Source: Saussurea involucrata (lineage: Eukaryota > Streptophyta > Magnoliopsida > Asterales > Asteraceae). From it: 64,000 nucleotides of DNA. Below the pieces are notes generated by a model. It was not told the DNA's origin. It saw only the letters and a program-made list of their open reading frames with translations, and made no database searches. Made by a program: the position numbers and the translations under genes. Position 1 is the first letter of the stretch. Each line of letters begins with the position of its first letter. This document shows, in pieces, positions 1 to 8,707 of this stretch. The stretch lies in contig CM066320.1 in assembly GCA_033807775.1 (NCBI GenBank), forward strand, positions 180,020,784 through 180,084,783, in the 5' to 3' direction.

Positions 1-105
1 GCGGCGTTTTCTCTTTGCTCCGGCAACGGGAGGACTTTGAAAGGAAGGGATTTGAGTGAAGTTAGGGATTCAATCCTTAGAATGACGGGATTTCTTGAAT
101 CTTGA
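1..105 (+). CDS. S40/DUF584 senescence-regulator protein, C-terminal end (partial)
   Basis: Frame 1 is open from the first base to a TGA at 103-105, giving 34 residues. They show the C-terminal signature of the plant S40 (DUF584) family: a CSGNGRTLKGRDL block followed by a terminal RMTGFLES. S40 proteins are small plant proteins associated with leaf senescence and stress, reported mostly in the nucleus; the molecular activity is poorly defined. The N-terminal part lies outside the window. All residues seen fit a working family member, so I read it as a live gene. A paralogue with the same C-terminal signature is at 54253-54627 in the same orientation, and the bases after both stop codons are alike (T-rich, ttctttttta). 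The frame and family call are firm; function is inferred from the family. Confidence 0.85.
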   Translation, partial: AAFSLCSGNGRTLKGRDLSEVRDSILRMTGFLES

Positions 106-625
106 TAGTTTCTTTTTTATTTTAATTACCAAGTAGATTGATTGGACAAGTTTTTGGTTTTCAATATTTTTTAGGACACGAATGATGTAGTCGAACCGAA
201 AAGAAATTAGATTTTTCGTTAAATGTTTGCTAAGGATAATGTGAACAATTTTTGGCAAAAAAAAAAAAAGACATCTTGAGTAAACTAGGATTCTTGTTCC
301 TGTGTAATGTTGTTTATAATTATTTTTATCTCTACTTTCCTAGTCTTTAAAAATTCTTTTTTAGTTAGTGTAGTTTTCATTTTATTTTACATTTTTTTAG
401 GCTAACAAAGATAGAAAATTTCAATAAATTATATGGTAATAAAGTTTTATTTAGCTTTTTCTCATTTTTATTAAATATTTATACCGTTGTACAAGCTATT
501 AAATTTTTAATAATTTGTACTGAAAGAAAAGGTAAAAGGAAACCGGAAAGGAGACGTGATGGTGTATATTATGTTTATTCTTATATTTTCTATAAAAGCT
601 TTAATAATTTGTGACTAAAGCTTTA
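106..625. other. AT-rich 3' flank of the S40 gene
   Basis: This stretch is AT-rich and has no open frame resembling a protein. The first ~150 bases probably hold the 3' UTR and polyadenylation region of the S40 gene. I see no repeat or RNA structure I can name. Confidence 0.5.
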
Positions 626-756
626 GGGTGTGTTTGGTTCGTAGGATTTTGACGGAATTGGAATGACCAATTTCATTGACCAAATTCCGTCCGGGCATTT
701 GGTTACCTATATGGAATGGAATTGAATTTCACATATTCTACGAACCAAATGCACCC
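626..756. mobile_element. Tourist-like (PIF/Harbinger) MITE
   Basis: A 131-bp element begins GGGTGTGTTTGGTTCGTAG and ends with the near reverse complement (CTACGAACCAAATGCACCC). It is flanked on both sides by the trinucleotide TTA (623-625 and 757-759), the PIF/Harbinger target duplication. Internal sequence is itself partly palindromic (GGAATTGGAATGACC and similar). There is no coding capacity. Terminal repeats, size and duplication agree with a Tourist-type MITE. Confidence 0.85.
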
Positions 757-1743
757 TTAATAATTTATACATTGATATAAATATTTAATGAAGATAAAAA
801 ATAGCTCAAAAGATATCATATTATCCTATAATTTAAAACGAAATTTGTTAGCATTTGAGACAAAAACTTGAAATGAATTTGAAAATCAGAGTAACTAAAA
901 AACAAAATTTAAAAGCCATTGATAAAAAAAAGTTGTAAACGACAAATCACAAGGACAAAAATCGTAGTTTACAAAAACATTTTTTAAGATATTAGATAAG
1001 ATATTTTTATTTAATTTTGAAGTAAAAAAAATAAAAAGATGAAACTTCGTAGTTAACTGTTTGGTTGGTTTTCCATTAAGTCCTGTATGAATAAAGTTGT
1101 TTGTGTGGATTAATCTTTCTGTATAGATTGGAGAAGTTTTTGTTTGGGAGGGTGTTTTCATATGTGGAAGGACCATATTTTTTAATTGGGAGAGACTGGT
1201 TTGGACAAAACATGGCTTTCTGCATAAAGCTCCATCCTAAAAGCTTAATAAATAAGTCACTTTCTATATCATTAAGCCACTACCAAACAGTCATGTATAG
1301 CTGACTGAATAAGCTATGTGTTTCATTAAGCTGCTAACAAACATGCCCTAATAGTTTTAAACGTAGTTAGTGGCTGAAGCTTAGGAAATTACAAAATGTA
1401 AACCATAAAAACTCAGGGCGTGACAAAATGTAAATCATAGTTTTTTCCATAATTATTTTAATTTAAGAACTCACAATATAATTTTAGATAAACCAGAAGG
1501 ACCAAACATGTAAATTCACTCTATATAATCGATCATAAGTATTTTTAAATTACAAACATATATTTTGTTAATCTAATCCACTATATCTCTTCTCACTTCC
1601 TAATCTATTTATACCGTGACAAATTGACCAATGACATTTATGGCTGAATATTCTTCAATAGATAGATTAGGAAGTGGGAATGGAGACCAACCAATTCAAA
1701 CATGGTTGTTAAGAGAATGATAAAATTTAAACATAATGTTTTG
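757..1743. other. AT-rich intergenic DNA with a fold-back repeat
   Basis: No gene is recognisable. Within it, 1585-1607 and 1662-1685 form an imperfect inverted repeat of about 24 bp (CTCACTTCCTAATCTAT against ATAGATTAGGAAGTGGG) spaced by about 55 bp; it may be a remnant MITE. The stretch 1200-1352 ends in AACAAACATGCCCT, which looks like a single hAT-type end, but I found no partner end. Confidence 0.45.
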
Positions 1744-2960
1744 TGTTGGTGCAAGTGTACCACATCTCTATATATTTATATATATTTATTTTGATGATTA
1801 CAAACACACCGTATTATTGTTTATCTAACAATTTAATCCAAGTGTGCAGTTGTTGAAGAACACGAAGATTTAATCTGAAGGGTTCAAGACGGAAGTGTTT
1901 ACGTCGTCATTATTGTTTATAACTAATAATGATAAACACCCTAAAATAATATACCACTTGGATATTTCTAAAAACCCATAAATTAATAAAGGTTTTAAGA
2001 AGATCAGCAAGATTTGGTTGCTGTCCTGGAAAGTTTCTTTTCTGACGACGGTATACCGTGGGGAATACCCGGTATACCGCGGGTACACTTTTGGCGGTAT
2101 ACCGCGGGTGTTCAGCCGGTATACCGCGGCAGTCCGTGTGCATCTCTGATTGGTTGGAGTGGCTTTTCCTGACGGCGGTATACCGCGAGACCCAGCCGGT
2201 ATACCGCGGGTACTTTTTCCTGCCAACTTTGCATGTAGCCGTTTGGTGTGTCAGTGCACTTTTCTGACGGCGGTATACCGCATGCTTTTGGCGGTATACC
2301 GCGGATGCACAAAGCCGTTGGAGCTTCATGATATATATACATGCATGCTGGAGAAGAGAAGGCAGACCTCAGAATACAAGAACAGTAACAACAAGCTGCT
2401 ACCACCTCTCAGCTCTCTCAACTATTTATAATATATATTTTATAAAATATTTTTTATAAAATATCCAAGTGTGAGATATTATACAAGAGTGATTACCCAT
2501 TGTGAGTTATACTCCTCTTGTAAGTTTTTGAATAACGGGTGTGTGATCCTGTTTATCTCATAGCAGAGGCTTGAGAAACTATTACAATACCTTTGTACTT
2601 GGTTTGTATTTCTACCGTAAAGAATACATTTATTGGATCGTGTCGAGAAGTGTCTCGGCTGCTGGTTTATCACAGTTGGTGGTAAATCAGTAAATCTCTG
2701 TGTCAAGTATCTCTATCCCTTATCTCTTTATTTATTCCGCTGTGCTTTATTATATTTATTTATATAAACTGCTTTGCATTTATATTTATTTATATAATCT
2801 CTGTGCATTTTAATTATATCTGTTTATATAATTGTTGTGTATTTACTATTTGTATACTCTGATTTATTTATACTGTTTCTGTACTGTATTTATTTATAAA
2901 AGAATTTTTGAAAGTAAAAGATTTTAAATACAACCTCCCCCCCCCTTAGGTTGTCCAACA
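1744..2960 (+). repeat. 5' LTR of the Gag-only Copia element
   Basis: A 1217-bp LTR bounded by TGTTGG and CCAACA. It carries the palindrome cluster at 2049-2301, AT-rich sequence with TATA-like stretches near 2330 and 2430-2460, and a C-tract (about 2936-2945) just before the end. Short ORFs in several frames across 1870-2430 are produced by the palindromes and are not genes. Confidence 0.92.
2049..2301. repeat. Cluster of eight CGGTATACCG palindromes in the LTR
   Basis: The perfect 10-bp palindrome CGGTATACCG occurs at 2049, 2070, 2095, 2117, 2176, 2197, 2271 and 2292. Several copies extend to GCGGTATACCGC. Spacing alternates between about 21-25 bp within pairs and wider gaps between pairs. 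The cluster is GC-rich in an AT-rich LTR. The identical cluster is in the 3' LTR at 5791-6043. Function is unknown; candidates are a dimeric transcription-factor site or a fold in the RNA. Confidence 0.9.
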
Positions 2961-2962
2961 TT

Positions 2963-2974
2963 TGGTATCAGAGC
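2963..2974 (+). promoter_or_regulatory. Primer binding site (tRNA-Met type)
   Basis: TGGTATCAGAGC lies two bases after the end of the 5' LTR, the standard plant PBS complementary to the 3' end of initiator tRNA-Met. It primes minus-strand DNA synthesis and fixes the element's orientation as plus. Confidence 0.93.
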
Positions 2975-3032
2975 GGGGCTTTCAAAAATTTTCTGTTTAA
3001 ATTTTTAAAGTCATTTCTTTAATTTTTTTTAA

Positions 3033-4883
3033 ATGGCTCAACAAACTAATTTTGTGTTCTCTAAAACTCCTTTGATAGATACTGAAAAGTTTGGCATTTG
3101 GGCCGAGCTATTTGAATGTCACGTTCGTGGCAAAAGTCAAAAAATTTGGGATATTATAGAAAATGGGAATTTTAATCCTACCATCATAAAAAATAATGTT
3201 ATTGTTGATAAACCTGTTAAAGACTGGACTCCCGCTGAAGAATCTCTTTTTTGTTTAAATTTTGAGGCTAAAAATATATTATATGCTGCTTTAACTTCCG
3301 ATGAAATAGAAAGAGTATATACCTGTAAAACTGCTAATCAAATCTGGCAAAGCTTGAGTGACACTCATCGTGGAAATACTCAAGTTAAAAGTTCTAAAAT
3401 AAACATTTTAGTTCATGATTATGAATTATTTGAAATGTCAAAAGATGAGTCAATCGACTCAATGTTTAAACGTTTTAACCTCATCATGACTACTTTGAAG
3501 GGATTAGGTCGCACTTATCCTAACGAAGACTATGTAAGGAAAATTCTTCGAGCACTTCCTTCGGAGTGGATGGCAAAAATCACATCCTTGGAAGACTCCC
3601 GAGATCTCGCAACTATGAAGCTCGATGATCTCATCGGCAATCTTAAAGTGCACGAAATCGCACTAAAAAGAAATCAAGTCCGGGAGCAAGTCAAAAAGAA
3701 ATCCATCGCTCTCAAGGTCGTTGCCTCAAAAGAAAAGGAAGAGGAGGAAGATGCAAGTTCATCCGATGATGAACCCGAAAATCTTGACGATTTAGTCAAG
3801 TTGGTAAGAAAACTTTCTAAGCTTCTTTCTAACAAAAAGTTTGCCAATATTGATAGGTTTCAAGAAAATGAAGACTACCGTCGTGGTAGGAAAAACCAAA
3901 GTCGCAACGTCCACAAAAGTGAAGACAATTATGACGAATCTAGCGACGATGAAAAAGCCAATAAAAAGAAAGGCTTTTGCTATGTGTGTGGTGACAAGGA
4001 TCACTATGCAAGTGTGTGTCCGAATCGAGCAAAACAAATCAACACACCAAAAGCTTTGGTTGGAGGCGCGTTGAGCGCAAGCATAAATGAGGCCAAAAAT
4101 TTTTGTTTCATGGCCGACCATGATAATGAGGTATCTTCATCATATTATTCTAAAAATAATTGTGATAGTAATTATAGTGATAATTATTATAGTGACGATG
4201 AAAATAATCTTGACGAATTATATAAATCATTTCATGCTATGGCCGCTCTCGCAAATAAATATAAAGATGAAATTTCTAATTTAAAAGAAACCGTATCTGT
4301 ATATAAAAAGGAAATAGATGACGGTAAACAAAAATCTGCTCATGATTTAGATGTTTTAAATAAAGAAATTGCATGCTTAAATAAAAAGACACATGAAGAT
4401 ATTTTATGTACAAAATGCGATATACTTGAAAATGATAATGCATGTTTAAAAGCTAAATGCGATTTATATGAAAAAGATAATCTGTTAGCTAATGCATTTC
4501 AAAATAGCAATGATAAAGTGCTTAAAATGCTTAATATATCAAATCGTATAAATTGCCGAAAAGGCATTGGTTCAAATACGTGTATTGAAAAATGTGATTG
4601 TATGCCAATTAAAAAGGTTTTTGAAAAACCTAAATTTGTTGTTAAAAATAAAACGCAAAAACCTCCGTATATTCCTAAAATGAATTATGTGAATTATATG
4701 TCGAGAAAATCACATGCGTTTATGTATAATAATAAGTTTGCGAATCCTAAGAAAAATGTTAATCCGCATACTTCTTTTTACGTCTATGATGAATACGATC
4801 GTAAAATTAAAATGGTTAGAAAATGGATTCCGAAAGGAATGTTTAATGTTGACAATCCCGGTGGGATGCGTTTGTGGTTTTAA
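3033..4883 (+). CDS. Copia-type Gag polyprotein (616 aa), no pol
   Basis: The intact ORF starts 59 nt after the PBS. The N-terminal ~200 residues are a UBN2-type Copia gag domain (LYAALTSDEIERVYTCKTA, later GLGRTYPNEDYVRKILRAL). An acidic and lysine-rich linker follows (about residues 235-310). A zinc knuckle of the form CX2CX4HX4C (CYVCGDKDHYASVC) sits near residue 315. The C-terminal third is coiled-coil-like, Asn/Lys/Cys-rich, and ends in RKWIPKGMFNV. In complete elements of this group the protease follows about here; here a TAA stops the frame and no DTG or RT motif follows. Gag should assemble the particle and package RNA, with enzymes supplied in trans. No internal stop or frameshift is present. 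Confidence 0.88.
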   Translation: MAQQTNFVFSKTPLIDTEKFGIWAELFECHVRGKSQKIWDIIENGNFNPTIIKNNVIVDKPVKDWTPAEESLFCLNFEAKNILYAALTSDEIERVYTCKTANQIWQSLSDTHRGNTQVKSSKINILVHDYELFEMSKDESIDSMFKRFNLIMTTLKGLGRTYPNEDYVRKILRALPSEWMAKITSLEDSRDLATMKLDDLIGNLKVHEIALKRNQVREQVKKKSIALKVVASKEKEEEEDASSSDDEPENLDDLVKLVRKLSKLLSNKKFANIDRFQENEDYRRGRKNQSRNVHKSEDNYDESSDDEKANKKKGFCYVCGDKDHYASVCPNRAKQINTPKALVGGALSASINEAKNFCFMADHDNEVSSSYYSKNNCDSNYSDNYYSDDENNLDELYKSFHAMAALANKYKDEISNLKETVSVYKKEIDDGKQKSAHDLDVLNKEIACLNKKTHEDILCTKCDILENDNACLKAKCDLYEKDNLLANAFQNSNDKVLKMLNISNRINCRKGIGSNTCIEKCDCMPIKKVFEKPKFVVKNKTQKPPYIPKMNYVNYMSRKSHAFMYNNKFANPKKNVNPHTSFYVYDEYDRKIKMVRKWIPKGMFNVDNPGGMRLWF

Positions 4884-5024
4884 ACCATTTTTATGGTTTT
4901 ATATGTTGTCGTATTTTGTTTTATGTCGACAACATATTTTTTTGCAGTTTATGTTGTATACTAACTGTTAAAAGGACCCATAAGAAAAGGGTACCACGAA
5001 ATATTTTCTTTGCCTTTTGTAGGT

Positions 5025-5128
5025 GTTACCTGCCGAGGTTATAATACGTGGTTACCTGCCGAGGTTATAATACGTGGTTACCTGCCGAGGTTATAATACG
5101 TGGTTACCTGACGAGGTCATAATACGTG
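5025..5128 (+). repeat. Four tandem copies of a 26-bp repeat
   Basis: GTTACCTGCCGAGGTTATAA plus six more bases repeats with exact 26-bp period from 5025, 5051, 5077 and 5103. The last copy has three changes. It lies in the untranslated region between gag and the 3' LTR. It has no spacer structure and no coding value. Confidence 0.9.
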
Positions 5129-5290
5129 GTGATTTTTTTTTATCACATAAAATTAACCGAATATTGAAGCCTTAAGATCCGTTTTGGTGCAAGTGTTTCG
5201 TATTGGTTTGTATATCTTTGTCTCTATTGCTTTTTGCATTTTATTTTATCCCTCAAATTTTATAAAATCAAATTTGATATCGTTATTAAT

Positions 5291-5485
5291 TTGAGGGGGA
5301 GCGTTTTTAGCTCTTTTACCCATGAGTGTATGCTACCTCAATTATATGCATATTTTGAGGGGGAGCATCTCTCGAGGGGAAGCATACCGTCTTTCTTGAC
5401 CCTTTTTGTTTCGACAAACGGGGGAGAGAAACCGCATATGCTCTTGCTTAGCGGTTGTGTTTGTCATCATCAAAAAGGGGGAGAT
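5291..5485 (+). promoter_or_regulatory. Series of polypurine tracts ending in the 3' PPT
   Basis: The sequence just before the 3' LTR holds repeated purine runs: GAGGGGGAGC near 5293 and again near 5358, GAGGGGAAGC near 5374, and GGGGGAGAGA near 5421. The terminal tract AAAAAGGGGGAGAT is at 5472-5485, directly abutting the LTR. The last should prime plus-strand synthesis. Several upstream PPT-like tracts are known in SIRE-type Copia elements. Confidence 0.8.
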
Positions 5486-6702
5486 TGTTGGTGCAAGTGT
5501 ACCACATCTCTATATATTTATATATATTTATTTTGATGATTACAAACACACCGTATTATTGTTTATCTAACAATTTAATCCAAGTGTGCAGTTGTTGAAG
5601 AACACGAAGATTTAATCTGAAGGGTTCAAGACGGAAGTGTTTACGTCGTCATTATTGTTTATAACTAATAATGATAAACACCCTAAAATAATATACCACT
5701 TGGATATTTCTAAAAACCCATAAATTAATAAAGGTTTTAAGAAGATCAGCAAGATTTGGTTGCTGTCCTGGAAAGTTTCTTTTCTGACGACGGTATACCG
5801 TGGGGAATACCCGGTATACCGCGGGTACACTTTTGGCGGTATACCGCGGGTGTTCAGCCGGTATACCGCGGCAGTCCGTGTGCATCTCTGATTGGTTGGA
5901 GTGGCTTTTCCTGACGGCGGTATACCGCGAGACCCAGCCGGTATACCGCGGGTACTTTTTCCTGCCAACTTTGCATGTAGCCGTTTGGTGTGTCAGTGCA
6001 CTTTTCTGACGGCGGTATACCGCATGCTTTTGGCGGTATACCGCGGCTGCACAAAGCCGTTGGAGCTTCATGATATATATACATGCATGCTGGAGAAGAG
6101 AAGGCAGACCTCAGAATACAAGAACAGTAACAACAAGCTGCTACCACCTCTCAGCTCTCTCAACTATTTATAATATATATTTTATAAAATATTTTTTATA
6201 AAATATCCAAGTGTGAGATATTATACAAGAGTGATTACCCATTGTGAGTTATACTCCTCTTGTAAGTTTTTGAATAACGGGTGTGTGATCCTGTTTATCT
6301 CATAGCAGAGGCTTGAGAAACTATTACAATACCTTTGTACTTGGTTTGTATTTCTACCGTAAAGAATACATTTATTGGATCGTGTCGAGAAGTGTCTCGG
6401 CTGCTGGTTTATCACAGTTGGTGGTAAATCAGTAAATCTCTGTGTCAAGTATCTCTATCCCTTATCTCTTTATTTATTCCGCTGTGCTTTATTATATTTA
6501 TTTATATAAACTGCTTTGCATTTATATTTATTTATATAATCTCTGTGCATTTTAATTATATCTGTTTATATAATTGTTGTGTATTTACTATTTGTATACT
6601 CTGATTTATTTATACTGTTTCTGTACTGTATTTATTTATAAAAGAATTTTTGAAAGTAAAAGATTTTAAATACAACCTCCCCCCCCCTTAGGTTGTCCAA
6701 CA
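5486..6702 (+). repeat. 3' LTR of the Gag-only Copia element
   Basis: 1217 bp, the same length as the 5' LTR and identical apart from one base noticed (6047). It contains the second copy of the eight-palindrome cluster at 5791-6043. It ends CCAACA followed by the duplicated TTTTG. Confidence 0.92.
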
Positions 6703-6707
6703 TTTTG

Positions 6708-7419
6708 CATGTACAATAAAAAATAATATTCAATTGAGGGTGTGTATAAATTTATCCGAGTTAATTTTAGTCAACCGACCATAACTGAATGTTCAATGAT
6801 AACCGGATCGGATCTAAAATTTCAATATTCAAATTGAATCAGCTGGTTCTTGAATAGCAGTCCAACATCCAATAAGAGTCGAACATATCCAATTCAATGA
6901 TCATCTAATTATCATCCAATTAATATCTATATATATATATAATTATTAATATTTTATGATATTGTTTTTTGGTTGATATTTATATTCATTGTTTTTTCAT
7001 AACTTGTGAAGATATATGAATAATTGGTTGAATGGTGGATTAATAGGATGAATATTGAAGCAAAATATTGGATAAGTCTATTTCGATCCAATGGATAACT
7101 AATGGTAATATTCAATAGATGGAACCGATTTAATAGATTGGATGTCCAATCAATGTTTAGATGGATTAGATCGGATGACAACATCCAATAGATCAGATCG
7201 GATCCATCTAAATCCAATTAATTTCAATCATGAACACCCATAGAATTTGGTATCAGTTTTCATCATCTTCGACCATAACAATAAAAACACTAAAGTACAG
7301 GATTTATTAACAAAACTTATTTTAGGTCAAACCACATATTTGAAAAACATATATCATATTATAATAATATAGTATTTTTTTACTATTATTATATCAAGTT
7401 GTTAATATATATATATAAG
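6708..7419. other. AT-rich intergenic DNA, probable old element remnant
   Basis: No gene is seen. Between about 6736 and 7241 the text is rich in GGATC/GATCC words and is bounded by GGGTGTGTAT on the left and ATGAACACCC on the right, a weak inverted pair. This could be a decayed hAT-like element, but I found no convincing target duplication. Confidence 0.35.
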
Positions 7420-8316
7420 GGAAGATATCATCAAAATGAAATTAACTTTGATCTAATTCCTATTTTGGAGAATCAACTTTTAAAGTTATCGTTTTAGGGT
7501 CTAGATCAAACTTATTATTTATTTAAGGGTATAATTTACCTAATGACCTATTAAAGATGACATGGCTCATGTCAATGTCAACTAATAAACCATGTCATGT
7601 TTATATTTTTAATAGCAAATCTAAAATGATGAAGGGCCGTGGGTGATGCCGGATGGTAAGAGCATCTCCAACAGCTTCCCTAAATTTTTTTCCAAAATAG
7701 GAAAGCAAAAGTCAAAATCCCCAAAAAAAATTGTTTCCATCTCCAACAGATTCTTCATTTTAGGGATTTCTAGTTTTGGGGTATTCTTCAAATATGGAGA
7801 AAATTTGAAGGAATCTCCAACTTTCTCCAAAATAGGGAAGGGCTTGTAGATGAGTTTAGGACCAAAATCCTCATTTTCTCCAAAATGGGGAAGATGTTGG
7901 AGATGTTCTAATATGTGGGTGAACGGTGATGTAGTTACTGGGCAAATAAAAAAGAAGGGCTGGATCTTGGATGTGGAGGCGATGAGGACCGAGGCGATGT
8001 GGAAGGTTTACTATCTTTATTTGATTTTTAATATTTCCTCTTATTTCCAAGTTTATTGTTTTTTTATTTATTAAATAGATGTGGAATGTAGTTTTAAATA
8101 AATGAGGTGGCTTTTTAAACATTTATGTAAACTTTTCATAAATAAAAAAATTCTTGCCACATCATCTATGGGTAACGTGTGTTACTTGTTTAACAGGTAA
8201 ATAAGACCCTTAAATAAATATAAAGTTTAGTTTAGACTCTAAAATGATAACTTTAAAAGTTGGTTTCTCAAAATAGTAATCATGTCAAAGTTGGTTTCAT
8301 TTTAATGCAATTTTTC
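7420..8316. mobile_element. Mutator-like non-autonomous element with long terminal inverted repeats
   Basis: About 130 bp at the left end (7420-7550) are the imperfect reverse complement of about 130 bp at the right end (8180-8316); blocks such as AACTTTTAAAGTTATC pair with GATAACTTTAAAAGTT. Flanking 9-mers ATATATAAG (7411-7419) and ATATATAAC (8317-8325) match at eight of nine positions, as expected for a Mutator-type 9-bp duplication in AT-rich DNA. No transposase ORF is present. A Tourist-like MITE sits inside at 7660-7908. Confidence 0.6.
7660..7908. mobile_element. Tourist-like MITE with GAGCATCTCC ends
   Basis: This 249-bp element begins GAGCATCTCCAACAG and ends CATTTTCTCC...TGTTGGAGATGTTC, giving terminal inverted repeats of about 14 bp. 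TAA flanks both ends (7657-7659, 7909-7911), the PIF/Harbinger type of duplication. Internally it repeats CTCCAAAAT words in both orientations. No coding capacity. Confidence 0.78.
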
Positions 8317-8707
8317 ATATATAACATTATTAAATGTGAAAATAAAATTAACAACAAAAAAATAGTTTTAAAGTTTTGAATTTTAAACAGTGAAACGTCA
8401 TATTTGACGTCCACTATCGAGAAATACCATTTGCAGGTGACTATGTCGATTGGTTAGAGGAAAATGACAACAATAAGGCATTTTACAAGCACATTGGAAA
8501 TACTCTTACCATATCAAACATGGTTTGTTTGTGCATCCTCGAAAGGTCCACCTACCATTTGTGGATAAAAGATCAACATTGCAAGGAACCGATTCTACTT
8601 CTTTGGAAGAAGAAAGGTCACAAACATGAACCGGAACACCAAAAACTTGCGAGACCCAACCACTATTAAATAATACTAAAATATTATATAAATTTTTAAT
8701 TATATAA
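8317..8707 (+). pseudogene. Unrecognised open frame, possible exon fragment (8394-8669)
   Basis: A frame without its own early ATG is open from 8394 to a TAA at 8667-8669, 91 codons. It reads like real protein (for example GDYVDWLEENDNNKAFYKHI, then KEPILLLWKKKGHKHE) rather than AT-rich noise. A TTGCAG|G at 8431-8436 could be a splice acceptor. I do not recognise the family. The sequence is cut off by solo LTR A beginning at 8708, so it may be the remnant of a host gene or a captured exon. The rest of the interval is AT-rich and featureless. Confidence 0.3.

Larger units (their letters stand above)
1744..6702 (+). mobile_element. Gag-only (non-autonomous) Copia-type LTR retrotransposon, very young
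   Basis: A complete 4959-bp element. It has two 1217-bp LTRs (TGTTGG...CCAACA), a tRNA-Met type PBS at 2963-2974, one long ORF and a polypurine tract at 5472-5485. A perfect 5-bp target duplication TTTTG lies at 1739-1743 and 6703-6707. The only LTR difference I noticed is A at 2305 against C at 6047, so insertion was recent. The internal 2525 bp encode only Gag; protease, integrase, RT and RNase H are absent. This fits the described TR-GAG class, which must be mobilised by an autonomous relative. The gag style and the repeated purine tracts before the 3' LTR resemble SIRE/Maximus Copia elements; that lineage call is an inference. Confidence 0.9.

Noticed and set aside
1870..2431. Overlapping ORFs of 69-139 codons on both strands in the Copia LTR (repeated at 5612-6173)
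   Set aside because: They exist because the CGGTATACCG palindromes lack stops in several frames; the peptides repeat the same few residues and sit inside an LTR.
5025..5128. CRISPR or satellite seed from four 26-bp repeats
   Set aside because: Direct head-to-tail copies without spacers, confined to one element's untranslated region.
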